From: Mesorhizobium terrae | Lineage (GTDB): Bacteria; Pseudomonadota; Alphaproteobacteria; Rhizobiales; Rhizobiaceae | DNA: 64,000 nt | NCBI RefSeq assembly: GCF_008727715.1 | Contig: NZ_CP044217.1 | Span: forward strand, 62,001 to 126,000 | Direction: 5' to 3' | Shown here: positions 54,041-62,193 of the stretch, in pieces | Layout of the letters: every line of letters begins with the position of its first letter | Position numbering within the stretch: position 1 is the first letter of the stretch | Position numbers and translations under genes: made by a program | The notes under the pieces: model-generated | Seen by the model: the letters and a program-made list of their open reading frames with translations, nothing else | Databases searched by the model: none | Told to the model about the DNA's origin: nothing

Positions 54041-54244
54041 TTACCAGCTCTGCCGACCGTACCAGTCGTCTATGTCTTGGCTAACCCGATCCTTCTCGAG
54101 TCCGTACCGCTCCTGAATCTTGCCCTCAAGCTGGTCGCGCTTGCCAGCAATTTGATCCAGATCGTCGTCGGTGAGTTTGCCCCACTGCTCCTTCACTTTG
54201 CCCTTGAGCTGCTTCCAGTTTCCTTCGATGCGGTTCCAGTCCAT
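54041..54244 (-). CDS. CsbD family stress protein
   Basis: 67 residues, the full CsbD-like signature: MDWNRIEGNWKQLKGKVKEQ, WGKLTDDDLDQIAGKRDQL, EGKIQERYG. A hydrophilic helical protein widely induced by general stress in bacteria; molecular function unknown. The ATG at 54244 is preceded by GGAG. A one-mismatch EcfG promoter sits 36 bases upstream. Confidence 0.93.
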   Translation of the reverse strand: MDWNRIEGNWKQLKGKVKEQWGKLTDDDLDQIAGKRDQLEGKIQERYGLEKDRVSQDIDDWYGRQSW

Positions 54245-54279
54245 GGTTTTCTCCATAAGGCGGGGATCGCCTATCTTGA

Positions 54280-54304
54280 AACGCGCGATGAAGAGGTTGG
54301 TTCA
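54280..54304 (-). promoter_or_regulatory. EcfG-type promoter of csbD, one mismatch
   Basis: Minus strand TGAAC (54304-54300), 16 bases, CGTT (54283-54280). Confidence 0.5.
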
Positions 54305-54316
54305 AAGGAAGCAACC

Positions 54317-54341
54317 GGAACTCGAGCCGTGTCGACCCATT
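54317..54341 (+). promoter_or_regulatory. EcfG-type promoter, one mismatch
   Basis: GGAAC at 54317-54321, 16 bases, CATT at 54338-54341, for the gene at 54383. Back to back with the csbD promoter. Confidence 0.45.
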
Positions 54342-54382
54342 GTGGTTCTGCTCGTAAACCAAACCACGATGGAGGAACCACT

Positions 54383-54664
54383 ATGAAGAAGCTCCTTATG
54401 GGTGCCTTTTCGCTCACGATTATGACCGGCGCCGCGTTCGCGGCCGGCGGCACGACTTCGGCGTTGGACAACAAGGAAATGATGGGGGCGTTTTACACGG
54501 ACCCGGACATGAAGACGATGAAGTCGGGTGACGATTTCAAGGCGGCCTGGATGGCTCTGAAGCCGGAAGACCGTGACACCATAACCAAGGAGTGCAGCAA
54601 CGATTCTGAAAAGCTGCACAACGACTTCTGTGAGATTACAAAGAAGCTCGGCGGCGCCAACTAG
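54383..54664 (+). CDS. Small secreted protein of unknown function, 93 aa
   Basis: A Sec signal peptide (MKKLLMGAFSLTIMTGAAFA) then a 73-residue mature part with DDFKAAWMALKPEDRDTITK and two Cys (ECSND, DFCEI) that could pair in the periplasm. GGAGG precedes the ATG and a strong terminator follows. No family recognised. Confidence 0.75.
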   Translation: MKKLLMGAFSLTIMTGAAFAAGGTTSALDNKEMMGAFYTDPDMKTMKSGDDFKAAWMALKPEDRDTITKECSNDSEKLHNDFCEITKKLGGAN

Positions 54665-54678
54665 CGCCATACATTGGG

Positions 54679-54714
54679 AAAAGCCCGTCGCCCGTCATGC
54701 CGACGGGCTTTTTT
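54679..54714 (+). terminator. Rho-independent terminator
   Basis: AAAAGCCCGTCG (54679-54690) pairs with CGACGGGCTTTT (from 54701) with a T6 run to 54714. It is the clearest terminator in the window. Confidence 0.88.
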
Positions 54715-55058
54715 GTTTGTATCGAAGGGAAAGGAAATCAGGGTGGCGATCGGCCGTGATAGTGTAGCGGCTGCAGCGGGAGCGCTTGCCGAAACCTGCA
54801 TAGCTTTGCCACGCGGATCCGACGAAGATGAAGCGGTCGCGGACCTTCTCAAGCTCCGCTATGGTCGGCGGGATCGACCCTTGGCCTGCTGCACGGCGGT
54901 ACTTCGTTTGAATGCCGATCATTCGCTTCCCATTGGTCGGCGCTGATCCCCTCTGAACCTAGCCGGGGCTCTTACCCGACCTTTTTCGTCCCATCTCGCG
55001 AGGCGGCCGTCGGAACTATCTCGGTCGGCGGTCATTGATTTCGAAAGGAGGCCATCAG

Positions 55059-55200
55059 TGATCCGCCTATTCCTCGTTGCAGCAGCCACTTATGTAACCT
55101 GGCGCGTGATACCGCGTGTCGTCGAAGAGAACCGAAGCGTTGCTTTGTTGCCTCCGCCGTCGCCCGCAAGTCCGCCCAACCAGAGGCCTAGCCGGTGACG
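55059..55200 (+). pseudogene. Small gene apparently truncated by the IS21 remnant
   Basis: AAAGGAGG stands 6 bases before a GTG at 55059. The frame reads IRLFLVAAATYVTWRVIPRV, a one-helix start, then runs through the edge of the IS21 remnant near 55195 and stops at 55200. The 3' end of the host gene is probably replaced by IS sequence. Confidence 0.4.
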
Positions 55201-55950
55201 CGCATCCTCGACGTTCTTCTCGACCTGCCCCTTCTCCCAGCCCGAGGCCGGATTGCAGAACTCGGTCTCGAACAGATAATGGCTGGCCATGGCCGAGAAG
55301 CGGGCATTGACCTGCCGCTCCTTGCCGCGGCCGATCCTGTCGACCGCCGTGCGCATGTTGTCGTAGATCCCGCGCCGGGGAACGCCGCCCAGAACCTGGA
55401 AGGCGTGGTTGTGGGCGTCGAACAGCATCTCGTGCGTCTGCAGCGGATAGGCCCGCACGATGAAGGCCCGACTGTAGCTGAGCTTGAAGTGAGCCACCTG
55501 CAGCTTGGTGCGCTCGCCGCCGATGACCGCCCAATCTTCCGACCAGTCGAACTGGAACGCTTCGCCGGGCTCGAACGCCAACGGCACGAAGGTGCCGCGC
55601 CCGCTCGTTTGCATCTGACGTTGGCGCTCTTCCTTCCAGGCCCGCGCAAAGGCGGCCACACGACCATATGAGCCCTCATAGCCAAGGCTCATCAGGTCGG
55701 CATGCAACTGCTTGATCGTGCGCTTCTGCTTACGCGGCCTGTTCGCCTCCGTCCTCAGCCACGCCGACAGCCGCTCGGCATAGGCATCAAGCTTGCTCGG
55801 CCGATCCGGCACCTGGAAGCGGGGCTCCACCTCATCAGATCGCAGGTATTTGCAGATCGTGTTCCGCGACAGTCCCGTGCGCCGCGCAATCTCCCGGATC
55901 GAATGCCCGTCACGCAGATGCCAGCGTCGGATAACGCTCAGTAACGCCAT
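55195..55950 (-). pseudogene. istA: IS21 family transposase IstA, 3'-truncated
   Basis: About 250 N-terminal residues of IstA: helix-turn-helix HSIREIARRTGLSRNTICKY, linker KQKRTIKQLHADLMSLGYEG, and the first part of the DDE domain (FQFDWSEDWAVIGGERTKLQ, GIYDNMRTAVDRIGRGKERQ, KGQVEKNVEDARHRL). After about 55197 the similarity ends and the frame reads into unrelated DNA. The last catalytic region and the IstB helper gene are missing, so it cannot move by itself. Confidence 0.88.
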
Positions 55951-56063
55951 GTCTATCACTCCAAAATCCCCTGCGATCAACCAGCAGGGGTGGGTTCAAA
56001 CATGGGTCACTTCTCAATGGAAAAACCGCCCAATCCCGGGTCAGTTCTCGGCGGAAATCAACA
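55195..56063 (-). mobile_element. IS21-type insertion sequence remnant
   Basis: The istA-proximal end is intact: the start of istA is preceded by sequence ending near 56063 with TGTTGATTTCCGCCGAGAA and TGACCCGGGATTGGGCGG, the terminal repeat type of these elements. The other half (end of istA, istB, far terminus) is deleted. Confidence 0.75.
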
Positions 56064-56179
56064 GCGCTTCCTTCATCAGCTGTTACCGCGCGCTCGACCC
56101 CGCCTGAGGCAAGGGACGCGAAAACACATCCCACCGCCAAGCAAATGACGAAGGCGATTGGCATTGGAAGATGATGCAT
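56064..56179 (-). pseudogene. N-terminal stub of a secreted or membrane protein cut by the IS21 end
   Basis: MHHLPMPIAFVICLAVGCVF then ASLASGGVERAVTADEGS reads as a signal-anchor start, after which the frame enters the IS terminus. Weak evidence. Confidence 0.3.
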
Positions 56180-56273
56180 GTCCGATAGTGCCCGCCGTTG
56201 GCCGTTCACGAGCGCCGCTTCTACGTGGATCCACGGGTAAGGAGTGGGCATGGTTACCCCAATATAAACGCAG

Positions 56274-56490
56274 ATGCCCCGCAAGCCACCAGTTCATCGC
56301 GTTGCGGGCGGCATCCTCGCCCACGATCTCCCGAAGCCCAGAAGTACCGCAAGCTCTACGCCGAGCCCCGCTGGTGTGGACTCTAGCGGGATCCGCAGCA
56401 AGCCCTCACAGGGACCTGTACCTGCCAGCGCTGCAAGACGAACCACTATCGCGATCACGAGGGGGATGCGCATCCCCGTTTGGGTAGTGC
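56274..56490 (+). pseudogene. Remnant of a phage-type HNH endonuclease
   Basis: MPRKPPVHRVAGG is the common opening of small phage-type HNH proteins. In another frame follow EAQKYRKLYAEPRWCGL, a stop at 56386, and GTCTCQRCKTNHYRDHEGDA, resembling the YxSxxW helix, the Cys pair and the His motif of that family. At least one frameshift and one stop. Assigned from motif recall. Confidence 0.4.
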
Positions 56491-56642
56491 AAGACGAAAG
56501 GCCCGGCCGCTAAACTGGAGGCTGGCGGCCGGGTGCCAAGTTCCATGCGACGACGGCGGGAAGGTAGCCCCGCAATCGGGCAGCGATCAATTCCACTGAA
56601 GGGCCAACCGCGGCCCGCTTCAGCGCGTTGCGTCATGCTCTT

Positions 56643-56732
56643 TTAGATGTAGGCGGTGAAAGCCGCCGTCATCATAAAGACGCTGATGGCGACGAGCGCC
56701 GAATAGACAGTCCAGAATAGCGGCATTGGCAT
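56643..56732 (-). CDS. 29-residue membrane microprotein
   Basis: MPMPLFWTVYSALVAISVFM then MTAAFTAYI, one hydrophobic helix. GGGGGAACG lies directly upstream of the ATG at 56732. Not long enough for standard gene finders. Unknown role. Confidence 0.5.
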   Translation of the reverse strand: MPMPLFWTVYSALVAISVFMMTAAFTAYI

Positions 56733-56734
56733 AA

Positions 56735-57095
56735 CGTTCCCCCGATACTAGCGCTCGCCGCCCCCGCTCAATATGGCGGCCAGACCGTTGATCCCTCACA
56801 GCAAGGCCTCACTAGGACAGTTTGATCGGGGGCAACGCCTTTTGGAATAACCGAACCGCCCGACCGAAGGGCATTGGGGAGGCTGTCGGCCGGGCTCGAG
56901 GGGATGCCGGCATGCTCATACAGACGCGCATACTATAAGCGGCATGCGTAGCGATTGGCAACGGTCGAAACGTCGCAAAAGAGAAAAGGCCGGCCACCGA
57001 AGGGGCTCGTGACCGGGCGAGGAGTGCCAGAGGCATTTGGTTCTAACGCCATGACCATACGCTGCCCTTTGCTCGACGCCAAGGCCGAAGCGGCA
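56735..57095. other. Gene-free stretch in the decayed region
   Basis: Some frames are open but none has a ribosome site and protein-like sequence. No repeat seen. Confidence 0.35.
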
Positions 57096-57194
57096 CTACT
57101 GGACGCAGAGCCGAGCAAAAAACGCGAGTCCTATTACCCCCAGGATGAAGGCAATCAAGATCAGATCGCTTCTCCACCGCCCCTTGTCCCTCAT
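57096..57194 (-). CDS. 32-residue membrane microprotein
   Basis: MRDKGRWRSDLILIAFILGV then IGLAFFARLCVQ: a short basic head and one helix. AGGA lies 8 bases before the ATG. Follows the microprotein at 57266-57343 on the same strand. Confidence 0.5.
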   Translation of the reverse strand: MRDKGRWRSDLILIAFILGVIGLAFFARLCVQ

Positions 57195-57265
57195 CGGCGT
57201 ATCCTGCCGTTTAGCGCTGAGTGGACAACCCCTGTTCAGGTGGCCCAAGAAATCTGGCGTCGGAT

Positions 57266-57343
57266 TCATACCGCTACGGTTAGCGCAGCGAAAATGCCTA
57301 CCACTGTGACGGCGATCGCAACAACGTAAAACCAATCCTGCAC
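57266..57343 (-). CDS. 25-residue membrane microprotein
   Basis: GTG start at 57343 with GGAGGG 8 bases upstream. The product VQDWFYVVAIAVTVVGIFAA then LTVAV is one hydrophobic helix with a W-F-Y interface. Confidence 0.5.
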   Translation of the reverse strand: MQDWFYVVAIAVTVVGIFAALTVAV

Positions 57344-57409
57344 CAGGAATGCCCTCCGACAGCTCAATTCTTTCGTCCACCAGAAGTTCCACCGAACAGG
57401 ACCAACACC

Positions 57410-57657
57410 ATGACTAACGTCTTCGTCGGCGCGCCGATCTCGCTTGCGTCATCGAGGAGATCGTCGGCAAGAAACTTTCGGCCAAACGGCGCTGCAACGG
57501 GAACCGCGCCTTCGTGGCCTTGGACGACTATGGCGATCGAATTGGCCGCTTGGCGCGATATCTACGGCAGGTCGTACACACAAGCGGATCGTTCAACTAC
57601 GACCGCGCGGTGTGCACAAGTTCGCCCGTACCTGTTAGCGGGGCATTCGCCATTTGA
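57410..57657 (+). pseudogene. Small hypothetical protein gene with probable frameshift
   Basis: AGGA precedes an ATG at 57410 (MTNVFVG). With one base added near 57430 it continues RADLACVIEEIVGKKLSAKR, NRAFVALDDYGDRIGRLARY and ends at 57657 (82 residues). The second part is clearly protein-like; the family is unknown. Confidence 0.4.
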
Positions 57658-57681
57658 GCGAATGATATCTGGACGGTGAAC

Positions 57682-57924
57682 TTATCCCGCCGAGGAATCT
57701 TCATCGGGCGCTGCGTCAAGCACCCCATAGGCGCCTGATTTCGACCCAGGAGCCAACAACTTCCCTTCGGCTAACAATCCCCTCCGCAGCAATTCGCGGA
57801 CAGCGGCCGCCCTGCTTGGCATGCGTTGCTCGAAACGCCAGTTCTCGAGCGCTTCCAGTTCTTCGGACGTCAGCATAATTTGCAGCCGCTCTTGCCGCTC
57901 TAGCTCTGCCACCACCGCCTCCAT
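57682..57924 (-). CDS. Small ribbon-helix-helix-like protein
   Basis: 80 residues: MEAVVAELERQERLQIMLTS then EELEALENWRFEQRMPSRAAAVRELLRRGL has the beta-helix-helix pattern of RHH/CopG DNA-binding proteins. No toxin partner is evident. The start is uncertain: ATG at 57924 or TTG at 57951. The gene faces the AT-rich segment at 57960-58090. Confidence 0.55.
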   Translation of the reverse strand: MEAVVAELERQERLQIMLTSEELEALENWRFEQRMPSRAAAVRELLRRGLLAEGKLLAPGSKSGAYGVLDAAPDEDSSAG

Positions 57925-57959
57925 GGTATCAGCAATTACCCCATATATCAAAGAATTAG

Positions 57960-58090
57960 CAAGAGACTAATTTGCCGTCAATGTCCGTGTCATCTCCAGG
58001 AGCGCTTGTAACTAACTAACCACTTTATCCATTTAAGGTTCATCATACTAACTAGTTGTTTTTACTATAATAATTTTATTGTTGCGGTTG
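57960..58090. other. AT-rich segment
   Basis: A run of about 130 bases such as TTTAAGGTTCATCATACTAA and TTTTTACTATAATAATTTTA stands out against the GC-rich surroundings. It lies between the RHH-like gene and the gene at 58142 and includes a TATAAT. It could be a strong promoter or an RHH operator region. Confidence 0.5.
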
Positions 58091-58141
58091 CCATTTTCAG
58101 AAAAAGGATACAAAATCTGGTCGCGAAAGAAGGAGGTAGAG

Positions 58142-58369
58142 ATGAGCAGCGCATCATACGATGGACTGCACAGCGATGTCGGTGCTGCCGTGGAAGAAGC
58201 CATCACTTCCAGTCGGATTGTGAACGTGGCTGCCATCGCGGAGATGCTTAGGCGTCGCCATGCACACCTAAATGTCGCTTTGGAGGATATCGAGCTGTTG
58301 GTGCTGCGGTGTGCCGACCATCGTCGCTTCCCAGTGGAGTTCGATGGGTCGGTAGCTCTCGCTGATTAA
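58142..58369 (+). CDS. Small hypothetical protein, 75 aa
   Basis: MSSASYDGLHSDVGAAVEEA then SSRIVNVAAIAEMLRRRHAH and EDIELLVLRCADHRRFPVEF. A consensus AAGGAGGT site stands before the ATG at 58142. No family known; the alpha-helical middle may bind DNA or a partner. Confidence 0.6.
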   Translation: MSSASYDGLHSDVGAAVEEAITSSRIVNVAAIAEMLRRRHAHLNVALEDIELLVLRCADHRRFPVEFDGSVALAD

Positions 58370-58769
58370 TAGGCAGACAGGGACTTTTTCGGCCAACCGA
58401 CAACACGCAGGATTTCTCACTGCGTACTCTACCCCGAAGGACAAACTGAAACGCTCTGCGAGTGACGAAGTTTACGTTTCCCGCCAGGAATAGGACAATG
58501 AGAAGCGAAACAGCTATGCGGCTTCGTCAAGTCGGTCCTAGCGCGACCATGTCCTCACAAATTCATATGACACTGATTTCCAGACCGGTGATCACCCTGA
58601 TCCAGCGGGTTTCGTGTCGGCGGAGCGTCAGTGGGCAATTTGCTGCCTTTGCGCTGCCGACAGCGCGCCGGCGGCGCGACGATGGTCTGCGCACCCTCGA
58701 CCATTGCCTGATTGATGAACTCCACCCAGAAGCGTGCCATCAGCGATTGGATCAACTTTCTATCCGACA
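58370..58769. other. Gene-free stretch
   Basis: No intact gene. It may contain the unrecognisable 5' part of the degraded DUF6894-like copy that follows. Confidence 0.35.
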
Positions 58770-59037
58770 TTCGCACGACGGCAACAGCCCGCTCGGGCCA
58801 ATAGAGCGCCAGCACCAGGACCGCCAATGGTGCATCTTCGAGTATCGGGACGGCGTTCGAGCAGTCGCGTACCGCCGTCGCTGCTGCCCGGCATGGATAC
58901 CGCGCGAACGGAAGCTACCCGCTCGGCGGCAGATTTGCTTGCCGACCTGGATGAGGCTCTTTCGCGTTCTGCTCGGTGAATCAGGCGGCTTTTTACAATC
59001 ACAAGCTGAAGCGGCTCAACGAGACGTGTTGTCATAG
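58770..59037 (+). pseudogene. Degraded copy of the DUF6894-like gene at 52351
   Basis: HSHDGNSPLGPIERQHQDRQ and CIFEYRDG in one frame, then SSRVPPSLLPGMDTARTEAT and AADLLADLDEALSRSA in the next, then FLQSQAEAAQRDVLS up to the stop at 59037. These match, in order, the intact protein with at least two frameshifts and a lost internal segment. Confidence 0.8.
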
Positions 59038-59046
59038 CCATCGTCC

Positions 59047-59427
59047 TCACGCATTTTGCCCGTTGACTGGTGCGGCCTGCGCGCTCCTTGCCGTCTTTGC
59101 AAAGCTCTCGGAACTCCTCGACTTCTGCTTCGGTTAAGTGCTCGATCCCATAAAATCGTTCTTGCCGTTTCCGGATCTGATCAACTCATCAAGCTTTGCC
59201 TGAATTGCGGCACCGTCGCGGTTCTGCGTGTTCTGGATCAGGAAAACCATCAGGAAGGTGATGATGGTGGTAACAGTATTGATCACGAGTTGCCAAGTTT
59301 CCGAGAACCCGAAAAACGGACCTGAAACCGCCCATATCACGACCGACGCAACACATGTGGCAAAAGCCCAAGGCCGCCCAGTGGCACGCGCGACAGCTTC
59401 TGCCATGCGGTTGAAAGTCTTTTCCAT
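59047..59427 (-). pseudogene. Low-affinity iron permease family protein, frameshifted copy
   Basis: The first 95 residues are nearly identical to the protein at 51962 (MEKTFNRMAEAVARATGRPW, both helices, LDELIRS). After KNDF the source reads ATCGGGATCGA and this copy ATGGGATCGA, one base short, giving MGSST-stop at 59134. The following DNA still encodes LTEAEVEEFRELCKDGKERA in the shifted frame. Confidence 0.85.
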
Positions 59428-59579
59428 GTTCGACCTTATACGAAAAAGACCCCGCGACTGCCGAGGCCCTGAACCCTTCAACCCCGCCTGAGCGATTCAG
59501 TTCCAAGACAGTATTCATTAAGGCGGCCTCGTGCCGAAATGAGAGCCACGCGACGAGGACTTGGCGTCATATCGGTAAC

Positions 59580-59783
59580 ATGCAGACAACAGCGACATAC
59601 GATTTGGTGGCGGGAACGTTTACCCTGTCGACGGGGCCGTGATCCGGTACATTCCCGATTTCTGATCTTCCGAAATGGCTCGACTTCTACCGTCAGCAGC
59701 AAGAGCGGGACCCGGATCACGCGGCATCGTATGCCGAGGACGTGAAGGCGCTTGAGGCCCTTGGGGCGCAGCTTCGGGCGTGA
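59580..59783 (+). pseudogene. Small hypothetical protein with in-frame stop
   Basis: MQTTATYDLVAGTFTLSTGP, then TGA at 59640-59642, then SGTFPISDLPKWLDFYRQQQ and DHAASYAEDVKALEALGAQLRA to 59783 in the same frame. The second part is strongly protein-like; a TGG-to-TGA change would explain it. Family unknown. Confidence 0.5.
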
Positions 59784-59849
59784 GACGATGGATCGAAACG
59801 AAATTGCATTGAGGTTCACCCGCCGCACTGCAGAAGCTTTTCGAAGACT

Positions 59850-60090
59850 GGCAATAGTCCGCCATGCGACCATAAGCTCGCGGTGCCGCGCCAAGGTGTC
59901 GGAGCGTCGATAGGCCAGCTCAGTCTCGTCACCGACCCTATGAGCTAAGGCCGCTCCTGCGGTGTCTCGCGGAAACCAGCTTCGTCAACTGCCCAATCGC
60001 GGAAAGCTGCTCTAAAGCCGTGCGCGCTAAACTCGCCGACCTTCATACGCCGTATCGACCGTCGGAAGGCTTTCAGCCGCACGAGGCATG
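59850..60090 (-). pseudogene. Tyrosine-recombinase (phage integrase) C-terminal remnant
   Basis: VGEFSAHGFRAAFRDWAVDE contains the catalytic HxxR box, and after a frameshift near 59945 ALAHRVGDETELAYRRSDTL gives the next catalytic His and the nucleophilic Tyr. This is the usual end of P4-type integrases. The N-terminal and core-binding domains are missing. No tRNA gene was found beside it. Confidence 0.75.
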
Positions 60091-60149
60091 TCGAACGAAC
60101 CGGGATGCTTCTGGGCTCATCGGGAGGGGCGATGAATCGGCGCCGGGCC

Positions 60150-60174
60150 GGAACCATTCTCGCCGCCACTTGTT
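60150..60174 (+). promoter_or_regulatory. EcfG-type promoter, one mismatch
   Basis: GGAAC at 60150-60154, 16 bases, TGTT at 60171-60174, before the DUF4142 gene at 60217. Confidence 0.5.
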
Positions 60175-60216
60175 GCTTCCACCAATCCGACCCAAGGCTA
60201 ACGAGGACATCTTTCA

Positions 60217-60959
60217 ATGAGAAACCGACTGCTAATCGCCTCTGTTTCGGGAGCGGCGCTCATCGCGCTTTCATGGTCGGCTTTCGCCGCCGATACCTCC
60301 CAAGACTTCGTGAACAAAGCCGCCGTCGGCGGCATGTTCGAGGTCGAGACCAGCAGACTCGCCGACGGCGCGGCGCAGGACGCGGCGGTAAAGGATTTCG
60401 CCCACACGATGGTGACTGACCACACAGCCGCTAACACGAAGCTGAAAGCCATTGCCGAAAAGGGGAATCTTACCGTGCCTACCGCGCTGGACGATCAACA
60501 CCAGGCGCAGCTGGACAAGCTCAAGGATGCCAAGGGCGCATCGTTCGATCAGCCGTACGTCAAGATGCAGCGAGACGCCCACAAGGAAGCGGTGTCGCTT
60601 TTCGAGAGCTATGCGAAGGACGGCGACAATGCCGCGCTGAAGGCCTTCGCGGGGAAACGCTTCCCACACTCAAGATGCATCAGGAAAAGATCGAAACGAT
60701 CGGGAGCGACACTGCTGTGCAGCCCGCAGCCTCCGGCACCGACGACGCCAGCGGTAACGGCGGGAAGCCGCCGCTTCCCGGAGCCAACAGCTTCACGGAA
60801 GGACAGGCTAAGGACCGCATTCAGGAAGCGGGCTACTCCGACGTTTCGGCGCTCGCGAAGGACGACAGCGGAATCTGGCGCGGGCAGGCGCGGAAGGACG
60901 GCAAGAGCGTGTCGGTGGCCCTTGACTACAAGGGCAACGTCACCTCCGCCTCCAAGTGA
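60217..60959 (+). pseudogene. DUF4142 secreted protein with PepSY-like tail, frameshifted
   Basis: A signal peptide (SGAALIALSWSAFA) and a DUF4142 ferritin-like bundle (DFVNKAAVGGMFEVETSRLA, HTMVTDHTAANTKLKAIAEK) run in frame to AFAGK. There GGGGAAACG should read GGGGAAAACG: with one A added (near 60655) the protein continues TLPTLKMHQEKIETIGSD and a C-terminal GQAKDRIQEAGYSDVSALAK domain to 60959 (247 residues). Unrepaired, the frame reads on and even fuses in phase with the next gene. Confidence 0.85.
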
Positions 60960-60981
60960 ACAATCTCCAGGAGCATTTCAA

Positions 60982-61566
60982 ATGAGAACCGTAAACGGAC
61001 TTTTTGACGATTACGATAATGCCAGCGACGCGGTCGGAGAACTCGAAGCGTCGGGCGTGCCCAGCGACGACATCAGCATCGTCGCCAACAATTCAGAGGA
61101 ATGGTACCGCGACGATGATCGATCTGCCGCGGCTGAAGACGCAGGCGCGGGCGCCGGGATCGGCGCCGTTGTCGGCGGCGCGGGTGGACTGTTGACCGGG
61201 CTCGGCGTCATGGCCATTCCAGGAGTCGGTCCCGTCGTCGCGGCCGGATGGCTCGCTGCGACTGCCGTCGGGGCGGCGGCAGGAGCGGCGGTTGGAGGCG
61301 TCGCCGGCGGCATCATCGGAGCGCTCACGGATTCCGGCGTTTCCGAGCGGGATGCTCACGTATACGCAGAGGGAATCCGGCGCGGCGGTGCCCTTGTAAC
61401 TGCTAGAGTCAGCGACGAGCTCGCGCCGATGGCTGAGCGGATTCTCGGACAGTCAACTGCTGTCGACCTCGATTCGCGGCGTCGCGACTACGAGGCGGAA
61501 GGATGGACAGCCTTCGATCCAGACGCTCCGGCATACAGGTCCGGAAAAGGAAGGAGGGTTCCGTAG
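60982..61566 (+). CDS. General stress protein (GSP-17M-like, glycine-zipper)
   Basis: 194 residues. The N-terminal domain (GLFDDYDNASDAVGELEASG, SDDISIVANN) has the small ferredoxin-like fold of the general stress protein family. A central glycine-zipper membrane region (GAVVGGAGGLLTGLGVMAIP, GAAAGAAVGGVAGGIIGAL) and the closing YAEGIRRGGALVTARV follow. AGGAG precedes the ATG. It lies behind the DUF4142 gene and probably shares its promoter. Confidence 0.85.
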   Translation: MRTVNGLFDDYDNASDAVGELEASGVPSDDISIVANNSEEWYRDDDRSAAAEDAGAGAGIGAVVGGAGGLLTGLGVMAIPGVGPVVAAGWLAATAVGAAAGAAVGGVAGGIIGALTDSGVSERDAHVYAEGIRRGGALVTARVSDELAPMAERILGQSTAVDLDSRRRDYEAEGWTAFDPDAPAYRSGKGRRVP

Positions 61567-61626
61567 GCGAAGGCCGGGCCAGCTTCATGAAAGAGGAAAG
61601 CGACGGTTGTCGCCCAATCGCCCCCG

Positions 61627-62193
61627 ATGACGCAGGGAGATCTGTTCGCAAGCCAGGACCGTCTGCCTGACGGCTTTCTGTATCGGGAACACCTCATATC
61701 GGACGAGGAAGAATCGGACCTCGTCCGCCGGCTTCGGGAATTGCCCTTCAAGCCCTTCGATTTCCACGGGCACCTCGCCAACCGGCGGGTGGTGGGATTC
61801 GGCTTGCGTTACGACTACGACCGAAGGGCAGTCGTCGAAGCGGCGCCGATCCCGGAATTCCTTATGCCCCTGCGCGAGAAAGTCGCCCAACTCGCGGGTC
61901 GGTCGGCGAAAGCCTTCGAACAGGTGTTGATAAATGAGTACCGGGAAGGCGCGGGCATTGGCTGGCATCGAGACAAGCCCCAATTCGGGGAGGTGGCCGG
62001 AGTCTCGTTGCTCGCAGCGTGCAGTTTCCGGCTGCGCCGCAAGGACGGCCTGAAATGGGACCGGAAGACGATTACCGTCAAACCGAGGTCGGCCTATCTC
62101 ATGACCGGACGGTCGCGCGACGAATGGGAGCACAGCATTCCGCCGGTTGCCCGTCATCGTTACTCCATCACACTGCGAACCCTTAGGATCTGA
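61627..62193 (+). CDS. AlkB-type 2-oxoglutarate/Fe(II) dioxygenase
   Basis: 188 residues. The iron site is His114-Asp116 in GIGWHRDKP plus the late His in EWEHSIPP; the 2-oxoglutarate Arg is in RHRYSITLRTLR. The nucleotide-lid region carries LPFKPFDFHG. Members reverse alkyl damage on DNA or RNA. This is the shorter bacterial 2B-like group; its substrate cannot be read off. Fits the repair theme. Confidence 0.88.
   Translation: MTQGDLFASQDRLPDGFLYREHLISDEEESDLVRRLRELPFKPFDFHGHLANRRVVGFGLRYDYDRRAVVEAAPIPEFLMPLREKVAQLAGRSAKAFEQVLINEYREGAGIGWHRDKPQFGEVAGVSLLAACSFRLRRKDGLKWDRKTITVKPRSAYLMTGRSRDEWEHSIPPVARHRYSITLRTLRI

Larger units (their letters stand above)
58770..59472. repeat. Inverted, degraded copy of the 51919-52641 block
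   Basis: Contains the broken DUF6894-like gene, the broken iron-permease gene and a terminator copy in the same relative order but opposite orientation to the source. Confidence 0.7.

Noticed and set aside
54695..54922. Minus-strand frame with IPPTIAELEKVRDRF
   Set aside because: Slight resemblance to a LexA-type N terminus, but no ribosome site and overlap with a strong terminator.
56955..57329. 124-codon plus-strand frame
   Set aside because: Opposes two better supported microproteins and shows no domain or ribosome site.
58555..58770. Minus-strand frame MSDRKLIQSLMARFWVEFIN
   Set aside because: Looks somewhat protein-like but has no ribosome site and lies in the decayed duplicate region; not enough support.
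59480..59504. GGAAC-N16-GGTT before the broken iron-permease copy
   Set aside because: The intact copy has no such site; treated as chance.
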